5,657 bases of DNA from contig JAHDCH010000188.1 in NCBI GenBank assembly GCA_020629995.1, positions 1-5,657 on the forward strand. The letters are read 5' to 3'. The DNA is from Pseudaestuariivita sp. Its GTDB lineage: Bacteria > Pseudomonadota > Alphaproteobacteria > Rhodobacterales > Rhodobacteraceae. Below are positions 1 through 5,657 of this stretch, one piece after another. The position numbers were made by a program, and so were the translations under genes. The notes under the pieces were generated by a model. That model saw only the letters and a program-made list of their open reading frames with translations, did no database searches and was not told where the DNA came from. Every line of letters starts with the position of its first letter. Positions within the stretch are counted from its first letter, which is position 1.

Positions 1-2
1 AT

Positions 3-899
3 CAGGCGCTGGCGCATTGGTCGCTGGCCGCGATCGAACGCGCCAACCCGGGCACACGGCCCGCGATCTTTCACCCTCACGGCGATGCCAACGAAACGCT
101 CGAGTTGGGCGAAGACGCGGGCGAGGTCATTGATGCGCTGGAAAAGTTGCGCCGCGTGGTGGCCCGCAGGCGACCCCGCCGTGGTCGGCTGCGCGGTGTG
201 ATCGTCGTGGTGATGCTGGTCGCGTTTGCCGTGGCGCTGTGGTCGTGGTTGCCGGGCGCTGTCACGGCCCATACGCTTGGCGTTGTGCCCGCCGTCAAAC
301 GGGCCGAGATCGGCGCCGCACTGCTGACGCGGATCGAACGCGTCAGCGGCCCACCCTGCGCCGCCCCCGCGGCCCGCGAACCGCTTGCCGCCCTCTCCCG
401 CCGCGTGCTGGGCCAGTCGCGCGGCGACCAACTGACCGTGCTGCGCGCGGGCGTGCAACAGACCGCTCACTTGCCCGGCGGGCGCATCCTGCTGGGCCGC
501 GCCGTGATCGAGGACACCGAAGACCCCAACGTGCCCGCGGGCCATATCATCGCCGAGGCCATGCGGCTCACCTCCTCTGACCCGCTGGGTGCCCTTTTGG
601 CCCATGCTGGCCCGTTTGCCGCGGTGCGCCTGCTGACCACCGGCGCTCTGGATCCCGCCAGCCTTGATGCCTATGCCGAACATCTGGTGATGTCGCCGCC
701 TGCACAGGTGCCCGCAGATGTCCTGCTCAAGGGCTTTGCCGCCGCCGAAATCAGCGCCGTGCCTTATGCCTATGATCTGGATCCGTCCGGCGAACGCACG
801 CTGGACCTGATCGAAGCAGACCCCTTCCAGGGCACCACGCCCCGGCCCGTGCTGCGCGATGCCGACTGGCTGCTGCTTCAGACGATCTGCGAAGGCTGA
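3..899 (+). CDS. Single-pass membrane protein with a degenerate M48-peptidase-like domain, 5' partial
   Basis: The reading frame is open from the left edge (first full codon at base 3) to a TGA at 897-899, giving 298 visible residues; the true start lies outside. There is no ATG or GTG in frame before base 105, and the codons there are as GC3-rich as the rest. A cytoplasmic-looking N-terminal stretch ends in a very basic run (RRRPRRGRLR, bases 165-194). One hydrophobic helix follows at about 195-263, so the N-terminus is probably inside and the rest periplasmic. The soluble part has LPGGRILLGRAVIED (471-515) and then AGHIIAEAM (537-563). This layout recalls M48 metallopeptidases, where an LPGG segment precedes HExxH, but here the zinc motif is replaced by GHIIAEA, so zinc catalysis is unlikely. 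Two cysteines (codons 357-359 and 888-890) could form a disulfide. The gene converges with trmB. The family likeness is inference from motifs only; the function is unknown. Confidence 0.75.
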   Translation, partial: QALAHWSLAAIERANPGTRPAIFHPHGDANETLELGEDAGEVIDALEKLRRVVARRRPRRGRLRGVIVVVMLVAFAVALWSWLPGAVTAHTLGVVPAVKRAEIGAALLTRIERVSGPPCAAPAAREPLAALSRRVLGQSRGDQLTVLRAGVQQTAHLPGGRILLGRAVIEDTEDPNVPAGHIIAEAMRLTSSDPLGALLAHAGPFAAVRLLTTGALDPASLDAYAEHLVMSPPAQVPADVLLKGFAAAEISAVPYAYDLDPSGERTLDLIEADPFQGTTPRPVLRDADWLLLQTICEG

Positions 900-950
900 C
901 ACGCCCGCGCCTCTGCCCGCCGTCCATTGGCCGCCGGCCGGCCACCGGGC

Positions 951-978
951 ACCAAAATCCAGCGCGGCGCAGCCGCAC
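951..978 (-). terminator. Candidate intrinsic terminator after trmB
   Basis: Read on the minus strand, GTGCGGC (978-972), a TGC loop (971-969) and GCCGCGC (968-962) form a 7-bp stem with one G-U pair. It is followed by TGGATTTTGG (961-952). It lies 17 nt after the trmB stop. The U tract starts late and is interrupted, so this is a moderate candidate. The rest of the 96-nt convergent gap (900-995) contains only a GC-rich palindrome at 928-944 without a T-run. Confidence 0.4.
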
Positions 979-995
979 AATCAGATCACGCGCGG

Positions 996-1712
996 TCAGC
1001 CGCGCACAAATGTCAGGTAGTGGGGCGTGCGCCCTTCACGCAGGGCCTTTTGCTCGTACCGGGTCGACGTCCAGTCGCTCCACGGCTGGCGCCAGTCCTC
1101 GGGGCCTTCGGCGGTCCAGCGAAAGCCATGGCGCGGCACCTGCTCCAGCGTCTGGCGCACGTAGTCGGGGATATCGGTTGCCACCCGCAGAATGGCACCC
1201 GGCTGCATCACCCGCGCCAGCGGCTCGAGATGTTCGGGCGTCACGAACCGGCGGCGATGGTGGCGCTTTTTCGGCCAGGGATCGGGATACAGCAGAAAGG
1301 CCCGCGCGACTGATGCCTCGGGCAGCACGTCGAACAGATCGCGCGCATCGCCCGGATGCAGCCGCACGTTCCCCAGATCAGCATCGCGCAGCTTGCCCAG
1401 CAGCATGGCAACACCGTTGATATACGGCTCGCAGCCGATCATCCCCACATCGCGGTTGAGCCCCGCCATGTGCACCAGATGCTCGCCCCCGCCAAAGCCG
1501 ATCTCAAGCCAGAGCGGCTTGCCACCAAACAGCGCGGCGGGGTCCAGAGGCGTACGCTCGGGGTTGTCCTCCCACGTCACGGGGCCGGGCGACAGCGCCG
1601 CAAGGTCTTCGTCCAGATAGGCCTTTTGGCTGGGGCGCAGGCCCTTGCCCTTGAACCGTCCGTAAAAGTTGCGCCAGGGCGCGCCGGTGGGATGCTGGGT
1701 GTCGTTGCTCAT
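996..1712 (-). CDS. trmB: tRNA (guanine-N7-)-methyltransferase TrmB
   Basis: This cytosolic enzyme transfers a methyl group from SAM to N7 of G46 in the tRNA variable loop, releasing SAH (EC 2.1.1.33). The 238-residue protein is of normal bacterial length and carries the family landmarks in order: the SAM-binding LEIGFGGGEHL (69-79), an acidic residue in GCEPYINGV (93-101), GDARD (121-125), the hallmark PDPWPKKRHHRRR (143-155), TDIPDY (179-184) and the C-terminal TRYEQKALREGR (217-228) that helps bind SAM and tRNA. The N-terminal APWRNFYGRFKGKGLRPSQK resembles alphaproteobacterial TrmB, which supports the ATG at 1712. No Shine-Dalgarno is visible before that ATG on the coding strand. The gene lies 42 nt after the stop of the secreted ClpP-like gene, in the same direction, two genes downstream of metK, which supplies its substrate. 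The identification is secure. Confidence 0.96.
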   Translation of the reverse strand: MSNDTQHPTGAPWRNFYGRFKGKGLRPSQKAYLDEDLAALSPGPVTWEDNPERTPLDPAALFGGKPLWLEIGFGGGEHLVHMAGLNRDVGMIGCEPYINGVAMLLGKLRDADLGNVRLHPGDARDLFDVLPEASVARAFLLYPDPWPKKRHHRRRFVTPEHLEPLARVMQPGAILRVATDIPDYVRQTLEQVPRHGFRWTAEGPEDWRQPWSDWTSTRYEQKALREGRTPHYLTFVRG

Positions 1713-1754
1713 GGCTGAGGGAGGTACAAAGAAGCCAGCTTGCGTGCAACGGGT

Positions 1755-2414
1755 TTACTCGGGCTTTGGTGGGTCGGCGGGTGTCAGCACTCCGGCGGCC
1801 TCCAGCGCAGCGCGGCGCGGATACCACATGCTGCCGCCCCGGTCCTGCAGTGTTTCGATGGCAAAGGCCGCGTCCACCCCGCGCTCCAGATAGAATTGCA
1901 GCTCTTCATAGGTTTCGTGCTGCGTGTCCACGTAAAGCCACGACGCAAAATCGAACAGCGTCGACCATCCCTCGTCCTTGCGCCAGCGGTCGTAATAGGC
2001 CGATATATCCGCCGCCGACCACGTGCGCTGGTGAAACCCGATGCGCGAGCCGCGCGTCATCTCGCGCCGCGCCCCGCCGAGGAACACATAGGCGCAGGCC
2101 GACGCGCACACCCCATCGACCTGCGTTGTCAGACCATAGTCGATCACCACGTCGGCCATCCGGTAGGCGGCATAGATCTTGCCGCCCTGGCTGTTCAGTC
2201 GCAGCGTGTCGATGTCGGGATTGGCCTTGAGCAGCTTCAGCAGCCGGTCATGGTCGCCATAGGCGATTTCGGCATCGGGCTGGTCGTCGATGCTTTCGGT
2301 GTCAAAGGTCAGCACCGTTTCATCCAGCGTGAACTTCGCCCCGTGATCCGGCGCATCCGCCAGCGCAGGGGCCGTCAGACACAGCGCAAATCCGCAGCGG
2401 ATGGTCCACCTCAT
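1755..2414 (-). CDS. Secreted ClpP/crotonase-fold protein, putative serine hydrolase (COG3904-like)
   Basis: The protein has 219 residues. An N-terminal hydrophobic segment ends in ALA (17-19) before DAPD, which looks like a Sec signal peptide with signal peptidase I cleavage, so a periplasmic location is likely. The core aligns by eye with ClpP: LNSQGG (73-78) matches the ClpP NSPGG strand, CASAC (103-107) places Ser105 at the nucleophile position, and GSRIGFHQ (122-129) places His128 at the catalytic histidine. The segment 196-210 (ending AALEAAGVL) corresponds to the ClpP SAEEA-YGL region. The third triad residue is not obvious: the position expected to hold Asp is Gly194, with Asp191 nearby. 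Cysteines 103 and 107 flank the serine, a pattern I recall for predicted periplasmic proteins of this group. The ATG at 2414 has a good ribosome binding site. The gene sits between metK and trmB, just after the metK terminator. Substrate and role are unknown, and activity is inferred. Confidence 0.85.
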   Translation of the reverse strand: MRWTIRCGFALCLTAPALADAPDHGAKFTLDETVLTFDTESIDDQPDAEIAYGDHDRLLKLLKANPDIDTLRLNSQGGKIYAAYRMADVVIDYGLTTQVDGVCASACAYVFLGGARREMTRGSRIGFHQRTWSAADISAYYDRWRKDEGWSTLFDFASWLYVDTQHETYEELQFYLERGVDAAFAIETLQDRGGSMWYPRRAALEAAGVLTPADPPKPE

Positions 2415-2425
2415 GCCGCCCTCCC
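2415..2425 (-). promoter_or_regulatory. Ribosome binding site of the secreted ClpP-like gene
   Basis: On the minus strand GGGAGG (2425-2420) precedes the ATG at 2414 by 5 nt. It supports this start codon. It begins only 5 nt after the main U-tract of the metK terminator, so the leader is essentially absent unless the message starts further upstream and reads through the hairpin. Confidence 0.75.
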
Positions 2426-2430
2426 AAACG

Positions 2431-2462
2431 AAAAGAACCCGGGCCTAGTCTAGCCCGGGTTC
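2431..2462 (-). terminator. Intrinsic terminator of metK
   Basis: On the minus strand there is a perfect 10-bp stem, GAACCCGGGC (2462-2453) with GCCCGGGTTC (2444-2435), closing an 8-nt loop (2452-2445). It is followed directly by TTTT (2434-2431), then CG and TTT. It starts 24 nt after the metK stop. The T-run is present only on the minus-strand side, so the hairpin is directional and serves metK. Confidence 0.9.
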
Positions 2463-2486
2463 CTGATGTTCGCCATGGGCGCGCGG

Positions 2487-3665
2487 TCAGACCGCCTTTT
2501 TCAGCGCCTCGGCCAGATCGGTACGTTCCCAGCTGAAGCCGCCGTCGGCCTCGGGCGCGCGGCCAAAGTGGCCGTAGGCCGCGGTGCGCTGGTAGATCGG
2601 CTTGTTCAGGCCCAGCGTGGTGCGGATGCCGTTCGGCGTCAGGTCCATCGACGCCGCAATGGCGGCCTCGATGGCTGCCGGGTCAACGTCCGAGGTGCCG
2701 TGCAGGTCTGCGTAGATCGACAGCGGCTTGGCCACGCCGATCGCGTAGGACAGCTGGATGGTGCAGCGCTCGGCCAGACCCGCCGCAACGACGTTCTTGG
2801 CCAGGTAGCGCGCCGCATAGGCCGCCGACCGGTCCACTTTGGTCGGGTCCTTGCCCGAGAATGCGCCGCCGCCGTGGGGGGCTGCGCCGCCGTAGGTGTC
2901 CACGATGATCTTGCGGCCCGTCAGACCCGCGTCCCCGTCAGGGCCGCCGATCACGAACTTGCCGGTCGGGTTCACGTGCCATTCGGTGTCAGCGGACACC
3001 CAGCCTTCGGGCAGCACTTCGAGGATGTAGGGTTCGACCACGGCGCGGACGTCAGCGCTGGTCATGCTGGCGTCGAGGTGCTGGGTCGACAGCACGATCG
3101 AGGTGACGCCCACGGGTTTGCCGTTTTCGTAGCGGACCGACAGCTGCGATTTGGCGTCGGGGCCAAGCGTCGGCTCGGTGCCGTTCTTGCGCACCTCGGC
3201 GAGGCGGCGCAGGATCGCGTGGCTGTACTGGATCGGGGCCGGCATCAGCTCTTCGGTTTCGGTCGTGGCATAGCCGAACATGATGCCCTGGTCGCCAGCG
3301 CCTTCGTCGCCCTGTTCGCCGGTCACGCCTTGCGCGATGTGCGCCGATTGCTCGTGCAGCAGGTTGGTGACTTCGCAGGTGTTCCAGTGGAACTTGTCCT
3401 GCTCGTAGCCGATGTCCTTGATGCAGTCGCGGGCGATCTGGTCGATCTTGCCCATGTATTCGGCCAGCTTGTCCTGGTCGGTCAGACCAACCTCACCGCC
3501 GATCACCACGCGGTTCGTCGTGGCGAATGTTTCGGCCGCAACGCGGGCCAGCGGATCCTCGGCGAGGAAAGCGTCGAGGACAGCATCGCTGATGCGGTCG
3601 CAGACTTTATCGGGGTGGCCTTCGGAGACGGACTCCGAAGTGAAAATGTAGTTCTGACGTGCCAT
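2487..3665 (-). CDS. metK: S-adenosylmethionine synthetase (methionine adenosyltransferase)
   Basis: MetK makes SAM from methionine and ATP, releasing phosphate and pyrophosphate (EC 2.5.1.6); it is a cytosolic, normally tetrameric enzyme. The 392-residue protein is full length. Near the N-terminus is SEGHPDK (14-20), with the His and Asp that contact ATP and Mg. The first family signature is [12 protein letters not shown] (122-133). The second, the phosphate-binding [16 protein letters not shown] (265-280), is intact, as is TYGGAAPHG (257-265). No catalytic residue appears to be missing. The ATG at 3665 has GGAG at 3676-3673 with 7 nt spacing. That Shine-Dalgarno is part of the SAM/SAH riboswitch pseudoknot, so translation should be reduced by the enzyme's own product. 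A strong intrinsic terminator follows. The upstream neighbour lnt ends 56 nt before the start, so metK could be read from the lnt message, from its own promoter, or both. Confidence 0.98.
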   Translation of the reverse strand: MARQNYIFTSESVSEGHPDKVCDRISDAVLDAFLAEDPLARVAAETFATTNRVVIGGEVGLTDQDKLAEYMGKIDQIARDCIKDIGYEQDKFHWNTCEVTNLLHEQSAHIAQGVTGEQGDEGAGDQGIMFGYATTETEELMPAPIQYSHAILRRLAEVRKNGTEPTLGPDAKSQLSVRYENGKPVGVTSIVLSTQHLDASMTSADVRAVVEPYILEVLPEGWVSADTEWHVNPTGKFVIGGPDGDAGLTGRKIIVDTYGGAAPHGGGAFSGKDPTKVDRSAAYAARYLAKNVVAAGLAERCTIQLSYAIGVAKPLSIYADLHGTSDVDPAAIEAAIAASMDLTPNGIRTTLGLNKPIYQRTAAYGHFGRAPEADGGFSWERTDLAEALKKAV

Positions 3666-3670
3666 GAAAT

Positions 3671-3717
3671 TGCTCCGTTTAGCGCGAAATTGACTGCTTC
3701 AGGAAGCCGTTGCAGCC
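3671..3717 (-). promoter_or_regulatory. SAM/SAH riboswitch controlling metK translation
   Basis: On the minus strand, GGCTGC (3717-3712) pairs with GCAGTC (3697-3692) to make the 6-bp P1 stem, including one G-U. The 14-nt loop contains CAACGGCUUCCUG (the first C closes P1), which matches the conserved core I recall for the SAM/SAH class. GCUUC in that loop (3707-3703) pairs with GGAGC (3676-3672), giving the expected H-type pseudoknot across a 15-nt linker. The GGAG is the metK Shine-Dalgarno, 7 nt before the ATG at 3665. Ligand binding stabilises the pseudoknot and should hide the ribosome binding site, a translational OFF switch. Known members of this class bind both SAM and SAH and occur mainly upstream of metK in Rhodobacterales. 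The element starts only 4 nt after the lnt stop codon. There is no U-tract, so transcriptional attenuation is not expected. Confidence 0.93.
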
Positions 3718-3721
3718 GCGA

Positions 3722-5233
3722 TCACAAGCGCCTACCCCGCCCGGCACGGCCCGTCAAACGGAAAGTGATCAACTTGCCAAGCCCGATGAGGCCCACAAGC
3801 GCGATCCAGACCGGAGCGTCGCCTATTTGGGCATAGACCGTCGGCGGCAGCGCGGGCGGCAAGCGCACATCCAGAGTCCCATGCGTGTTCATTGGCAGCT
3901 GTTGCAGCACGCGCCCCCGCGCATCGATCACGGCCGACACACCAGTATTTGCCACGCGCAGCATCGGCAGGCCCAGTTCGGTGCTGCGCATCCGCGCCTG
4001 GGCAAGGTGCTGATAAGGGCCGGAAAACTGGCCAAACCACGCATCATTTGTGATCTGGATCAACAGACCTGGCCGCGCGGCGGTGCGCAGGTTGCGCGGA
4101 AAGACCACCTCGTAGCAGATCAGCGGCAAGGCCGTGCCAAACCCAAGGTCCAGCAGTTGCGGCCCCGGCCCCGCAGTATAGCCGCCCAGCCGGTCGGCCA
4201 GACCGCGCAGGCCCACCCGTGCGGCCAGCCCCTGCAGCGGCATATATTCGCCGAAGGGCACCAGGTGGTGTTTGTCATAGATCGCCTGCACCTGCGTGTC
4301 GGTGACCAGCACCGCCGAGTTGTGATAGCCCCCTTGCGCGTTGCGGCGCTGAACACCCACCAGATGCGGCACGCCGGGGCTGGCTTCGGCCATGATCTCG
4401 AACGCGATTTCGGCATGGTTCAACAGCATGGGCAGCGAGGTTTCGGACCAGATCACCAGATCGGGCGCGCCCGGCCCGCTGGACAGCGCGATGTGCCGGT
4501 CAAAGTAGAATTGCGCCCGGTCCGGATCCCATTTTTCGCGCTGCGGTGCGTTGGGCTGAACCAGCCTGACCACCGGCGCATCCGGCGCAGGCTCCGCAAC
4601 AGGCGCGCGGGGCACAAAAGCCGGCGCAGCAAAGGCCGCAGCCAGAAGAGCCGCCGCAAAGGCCGCCTGCCAGCGGCGCCAGCAGTAGGCCGACGCGACC
4701 AGCGCAGGCATGACAAAGGTCAGTGCGGTCAGTCCATAGGGGCCGAACAGCGCCGCCCAGTGGCGCATTTCGGTCGAGACCCAGACATAGCCGGGCATGG
4801 CCCAGGGAAACCCTGTCAGGACCGTGCCGCGCAGCATCTCGGCCAGCGCGAGCCACAAGGCCAAGCCCAAAAGCCCGCCGCCCAGTCGCCGAGCGGCCCA
4901 GCCCGCCGCCGTCCAGAACAGAGCGAGCCCCCCCGACAGCAGCACAACGGCAAAAGGTGCCATCCAGGCGTGGCGGGCGGCATCCACTAAAAAGGGCTCG
5001 AACACCCAATGCAGCGCGACAAGGAAATAGCCGGTGCCAAAAGCCCACATGCGCCAGGCCCAGCTGCGCGGGCTGCCGTGTCCAGGCAGGCACACCATCG
5101 CAAGCCCAAGGCCCAGAACTGTCGCAAACCACAGATCAAACGGTGCCTGACCCAAGGCCGCCACGCCCCCCAGGCCCACCATCAGAAAGGCGGGCCGCCA
5201 TCGGGCGGCAGGGGCAGAGACTGCGCCCGTCAT
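3722..5233 (-). CDS. lnt: Apolipoprotein N-acyltransferase
   Basis: Lnt is an inner-membrane enzyme that transfers an acyl chain from a phospholipid to the N-terminal cysteine of lipoproteins, the last step of lipoprotein maturation. From the ATG at 5233 the product has 503 residues, normal for the family. The N-terminal part (about 14-206) is a series of hydrophobic helices; the periplasmic nitrilase-like domain follows (about 220-460), and a final helix is at about 473-490. The triad is visible: Glu264 in IWSETSLP, Lys321 in YDKHHLVPFGEYMP and Cys373 in LICYEVVFP; Glu329 matches the second essential glutamate. The frame is open further upstream, to 5383, but those codons overlap the CorC gene and read as its shadow. 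The start at 5233 lies 7 nt after the corC stop without a clear Shine-Dalgarno, which suggests translational coupling. An in-frame ATG at 5263, overlapping corC, is a less likely alternative. Confidence 0.96.
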   Translation of the reverse strand: MTGAVSAPAARWRPAFLMVGLGGVAALGQAPFDLWFATVLGLGLAMVCLPGHGSPRSWAWRMWAFGTGYFLVALHWVFEPFLVDAARHAWMAPFAVVLLSGGLALFWTAAGWAARRLGGGLLGLALWLALAEMLRGTVLTGFPWAMPGYVWVSTEMRHWAALFGPYGLTALTFVMPALVASAYCWRRWQAAFAAALLAAAFAAPAFVPRAPVAEPAPDAPVVRLVQPNAPQREKWDPDRAQFYFDRHIALSSGPGAPDLVIWSETSLPMLLNHAEIAFEIMAEASPGVPHLVGVQRRNAQGGYHNSAVLVTDTQVQAIYDKHHLVPFGEYMPLQGLAARVGLRGLADRLGGYTAGPGPQLLDLGFGTALPLICYEVVFPRNLRTAARPGLLIQITNDAWFGQFSGPYQHLAQARMRSTELGLPMLRVANTGVSAVIDARGRVLQQLPMNTHGTLDVRLPPALPPTVYAQIGDAPVWIALVGLIGLGKLITFRLTGRAGRGRRL

Positions 5234-5240
5234 CGCGTTG

Positions 5241-5657
5241 TCAGGGAGCTTCGTCCGGCGCATCCGGCACCAGCGCCTCGGGCAGGCGCACGCGCAGGCG
5301 CTTGATCCGGCGCGGATCGGCGTCCAGCACTTCGAACTCGACCCCGGTGGGGTGGCGGACGATCTCGCCCCGCGTGGGCACATGGCCCGTCAGCATGAAA
5401 ACAAGGCCGCCCATGGTGTCGATCTCTTCGCCATCGATCTCGTCGGGCGCGGTCAGGTCCAGACCTGTCTCGGCACGAAAATCGTCCAGCGATGTCTTGG
5501 CCAGAGCAAGGTAGCTGCCCGGCTTTTCCACGGTCCAGGTCTCGTCATCTTCGATGTCGTGCTCGTCTTCGATTTCGCCGATGACCTGTTCGATCAGATC
5601 CTCGATCGTGACCAGCCCGTCGACGCCGCCGTATTCGTCGATCACCAGCGCCATGTG
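5241..5657 (-). CDS. corC: CorC/HlyC-type CBS-domain transporter-associated protein, 5' partial
   Basis: Only the C-terminal 138 or so codons are present; the frame stays open to the right edge (a His codon precedes the ATG at 5654), so that ATG is internal. The visible part starts in the second CBS domain (ALVIDEYGGVDGLVTIEDLIE) and continues into an acidic linker (EIEDEHDIEDDE). The CorC_HlyC transporter-associated domain follows, with DTMGGLVF, GHVPTRGEIV and FEVLDADPRRIKRLRV. Proteins of this group (E. coli YbeX/CorC, often labelled hemolysin-like) are tied to magnesium and cobalt homeostasis, and the CBS pair is thought to sense adenine nucleotides. Whether this copy also has an N-terminal DUF21 membrane domain cannot be seen. 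It lies 7 nt upstream of lnt in the same direction, the order found in the E. coli ybeX-lnt operon, which favours the soluble YbeX type; ybeY would be expected just beyond the right edge. The hemolysin label should not be taken literally. Confidence 0.92.
   Translation of the reverse strand, partial: HMALVIDEYGGVDGLVTIEDLIEQVIGEIEDEHDIEDDETWTVEKPGSYLALAKTSLDDFRAETGLDLTAPDEIDGEEIDTMGGLVFMLTGHVPTRGEIVRHPTGVEFEVLDADPRRIKRLRVRLPEALVPDAPDEAP

Noticed and set aside
105..107. TTG as the start codon of the left-edge plus-strand gene.
   Set aside because: The frame continues upstream to the window edge with the same coding character, so the gene is cut by the edge and this codon is probably internal.
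928..944. TGGCCG/CGGCCA palindrome with a 5-nt loop, as a terminator for the plus-strand gene.
   Set aside because: There is no T-run after it on either strand; in GC-rich DNA this is a common chance structure.
1717..1725. GAGGGAGGT on the plus strand, resembling a strong Shine-Dalgarno.
   Set aside because: No start codon at a suitable distance downstream on that strand opens a convincing gene; it lies in the short leader of trmB in the antisense direction.
1740..2453. A 237-codon plus-strand frame opposite the secreted ClpP-like gene.
   Set aside because: It has no domain, no ribosome binding site and runs into the metK terminator. The minus-strand gene has a signal peptide, a good Shine-Dalgarno and a recognisable core.
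2466..3836. A 456-codon open frame on the plus strand opposite metK and the riboswitch.
   Set aside because: It mirrors metK codon structure in GC-rich DNA, shows no recognisable domain, and crosses the riboswitch and the lnt end. Antisense frames of this length are expected at this base composition.
3710..4990. A 426-codon open frame on the plus strand opposite lnt.
   Set aside because: Its composition is dominated by Arg, Gln, Pro and His, as expected from the complement of a hydrophobic membrane gene; Lnt on the other strand has an intact triad.
5234..5383. A 50-residue N-terminal extension of lnt from an ATG at 5383.
   Set aside because: The extra residues (rich in Cys, Arg, Ser) are the out-of-frame shadow of corC, and Lnt proteins normally start close to the first membrane helix, as from 5233.
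1..5657. CRISPR arrays, tRNA or rRNA genes, insertion sequences, phage or toxin-antitoxin genes.
   Set aside because: I saw no regularly spaced repeats, no cloverleaf-like segment, no transposase or integrase motif and no long inverted repeats. The genes present are housekeeping or conserved hypothetical.

Overview
This window looks like ordinary core chromosome from a GC-rich alphaproteobacterium, most probably Rhodobacterales (Roseobacter/Rhodobacter relatives). The evidence is strongly GC-ending codons, protein sequences of alphaproteobacterial type for MetK, TrmB and Lnt, and a compact SAM/SAH-type riboswitch in front of metK, a class known mainly from Rhodobacterales. I see no insertion sequences, phage genes, CRISPR repeats, tRNA or rRNA.

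Layout, read right to left because almost everything is on the minus strand. A CorC/HlyC-type CBS-domain protein is cut by the right edge (5241-5657). It is followed after 7 nt by lnt (3722-5233), apolipoprotein N-acyltransferase with an intact Glu-Lys-Cys triad. Four bases after the lnt stop begins a small pseudoknot RNA (3671-3717) matching the SAM/SAH riboswitch; its 3' pairing strand is the Shine-Dalgarno of metK (2487-3665), SAM synthetase. A strong intrinsic terminator (2431-2462) follows metK. Next come a secreted ClpP-fold-like protein of unknown function (1755-2414) and trmB (996-1712), the tRNA m7G46 methyltransferase. A weaker terminator candidate lies after trmB (951-978). On the plus strand, converging on trmB, is a single-pass membrane protein cut by the left edge (3-899); its soluble part resembles an M48-type peptidase that has lost its zinc site.

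Functional reading: corC and lnt are envelope and ion-homeostasis housekeeping genes. metK makes the methyl donor and trmB spends it, releasing SAH. The riboswitch should reduce metK translation when SAM (or SAH) is plentiful, and because it acts on translation it can control metK even on a message shared with lnt.

I did not find an undescribed multi-gene system. The points most worth a second look are the riboswitch and its placement inside an operon, the terminator jammed against the ribosome binding site of the next gene, and the two poorly characterised protease-like proteins.
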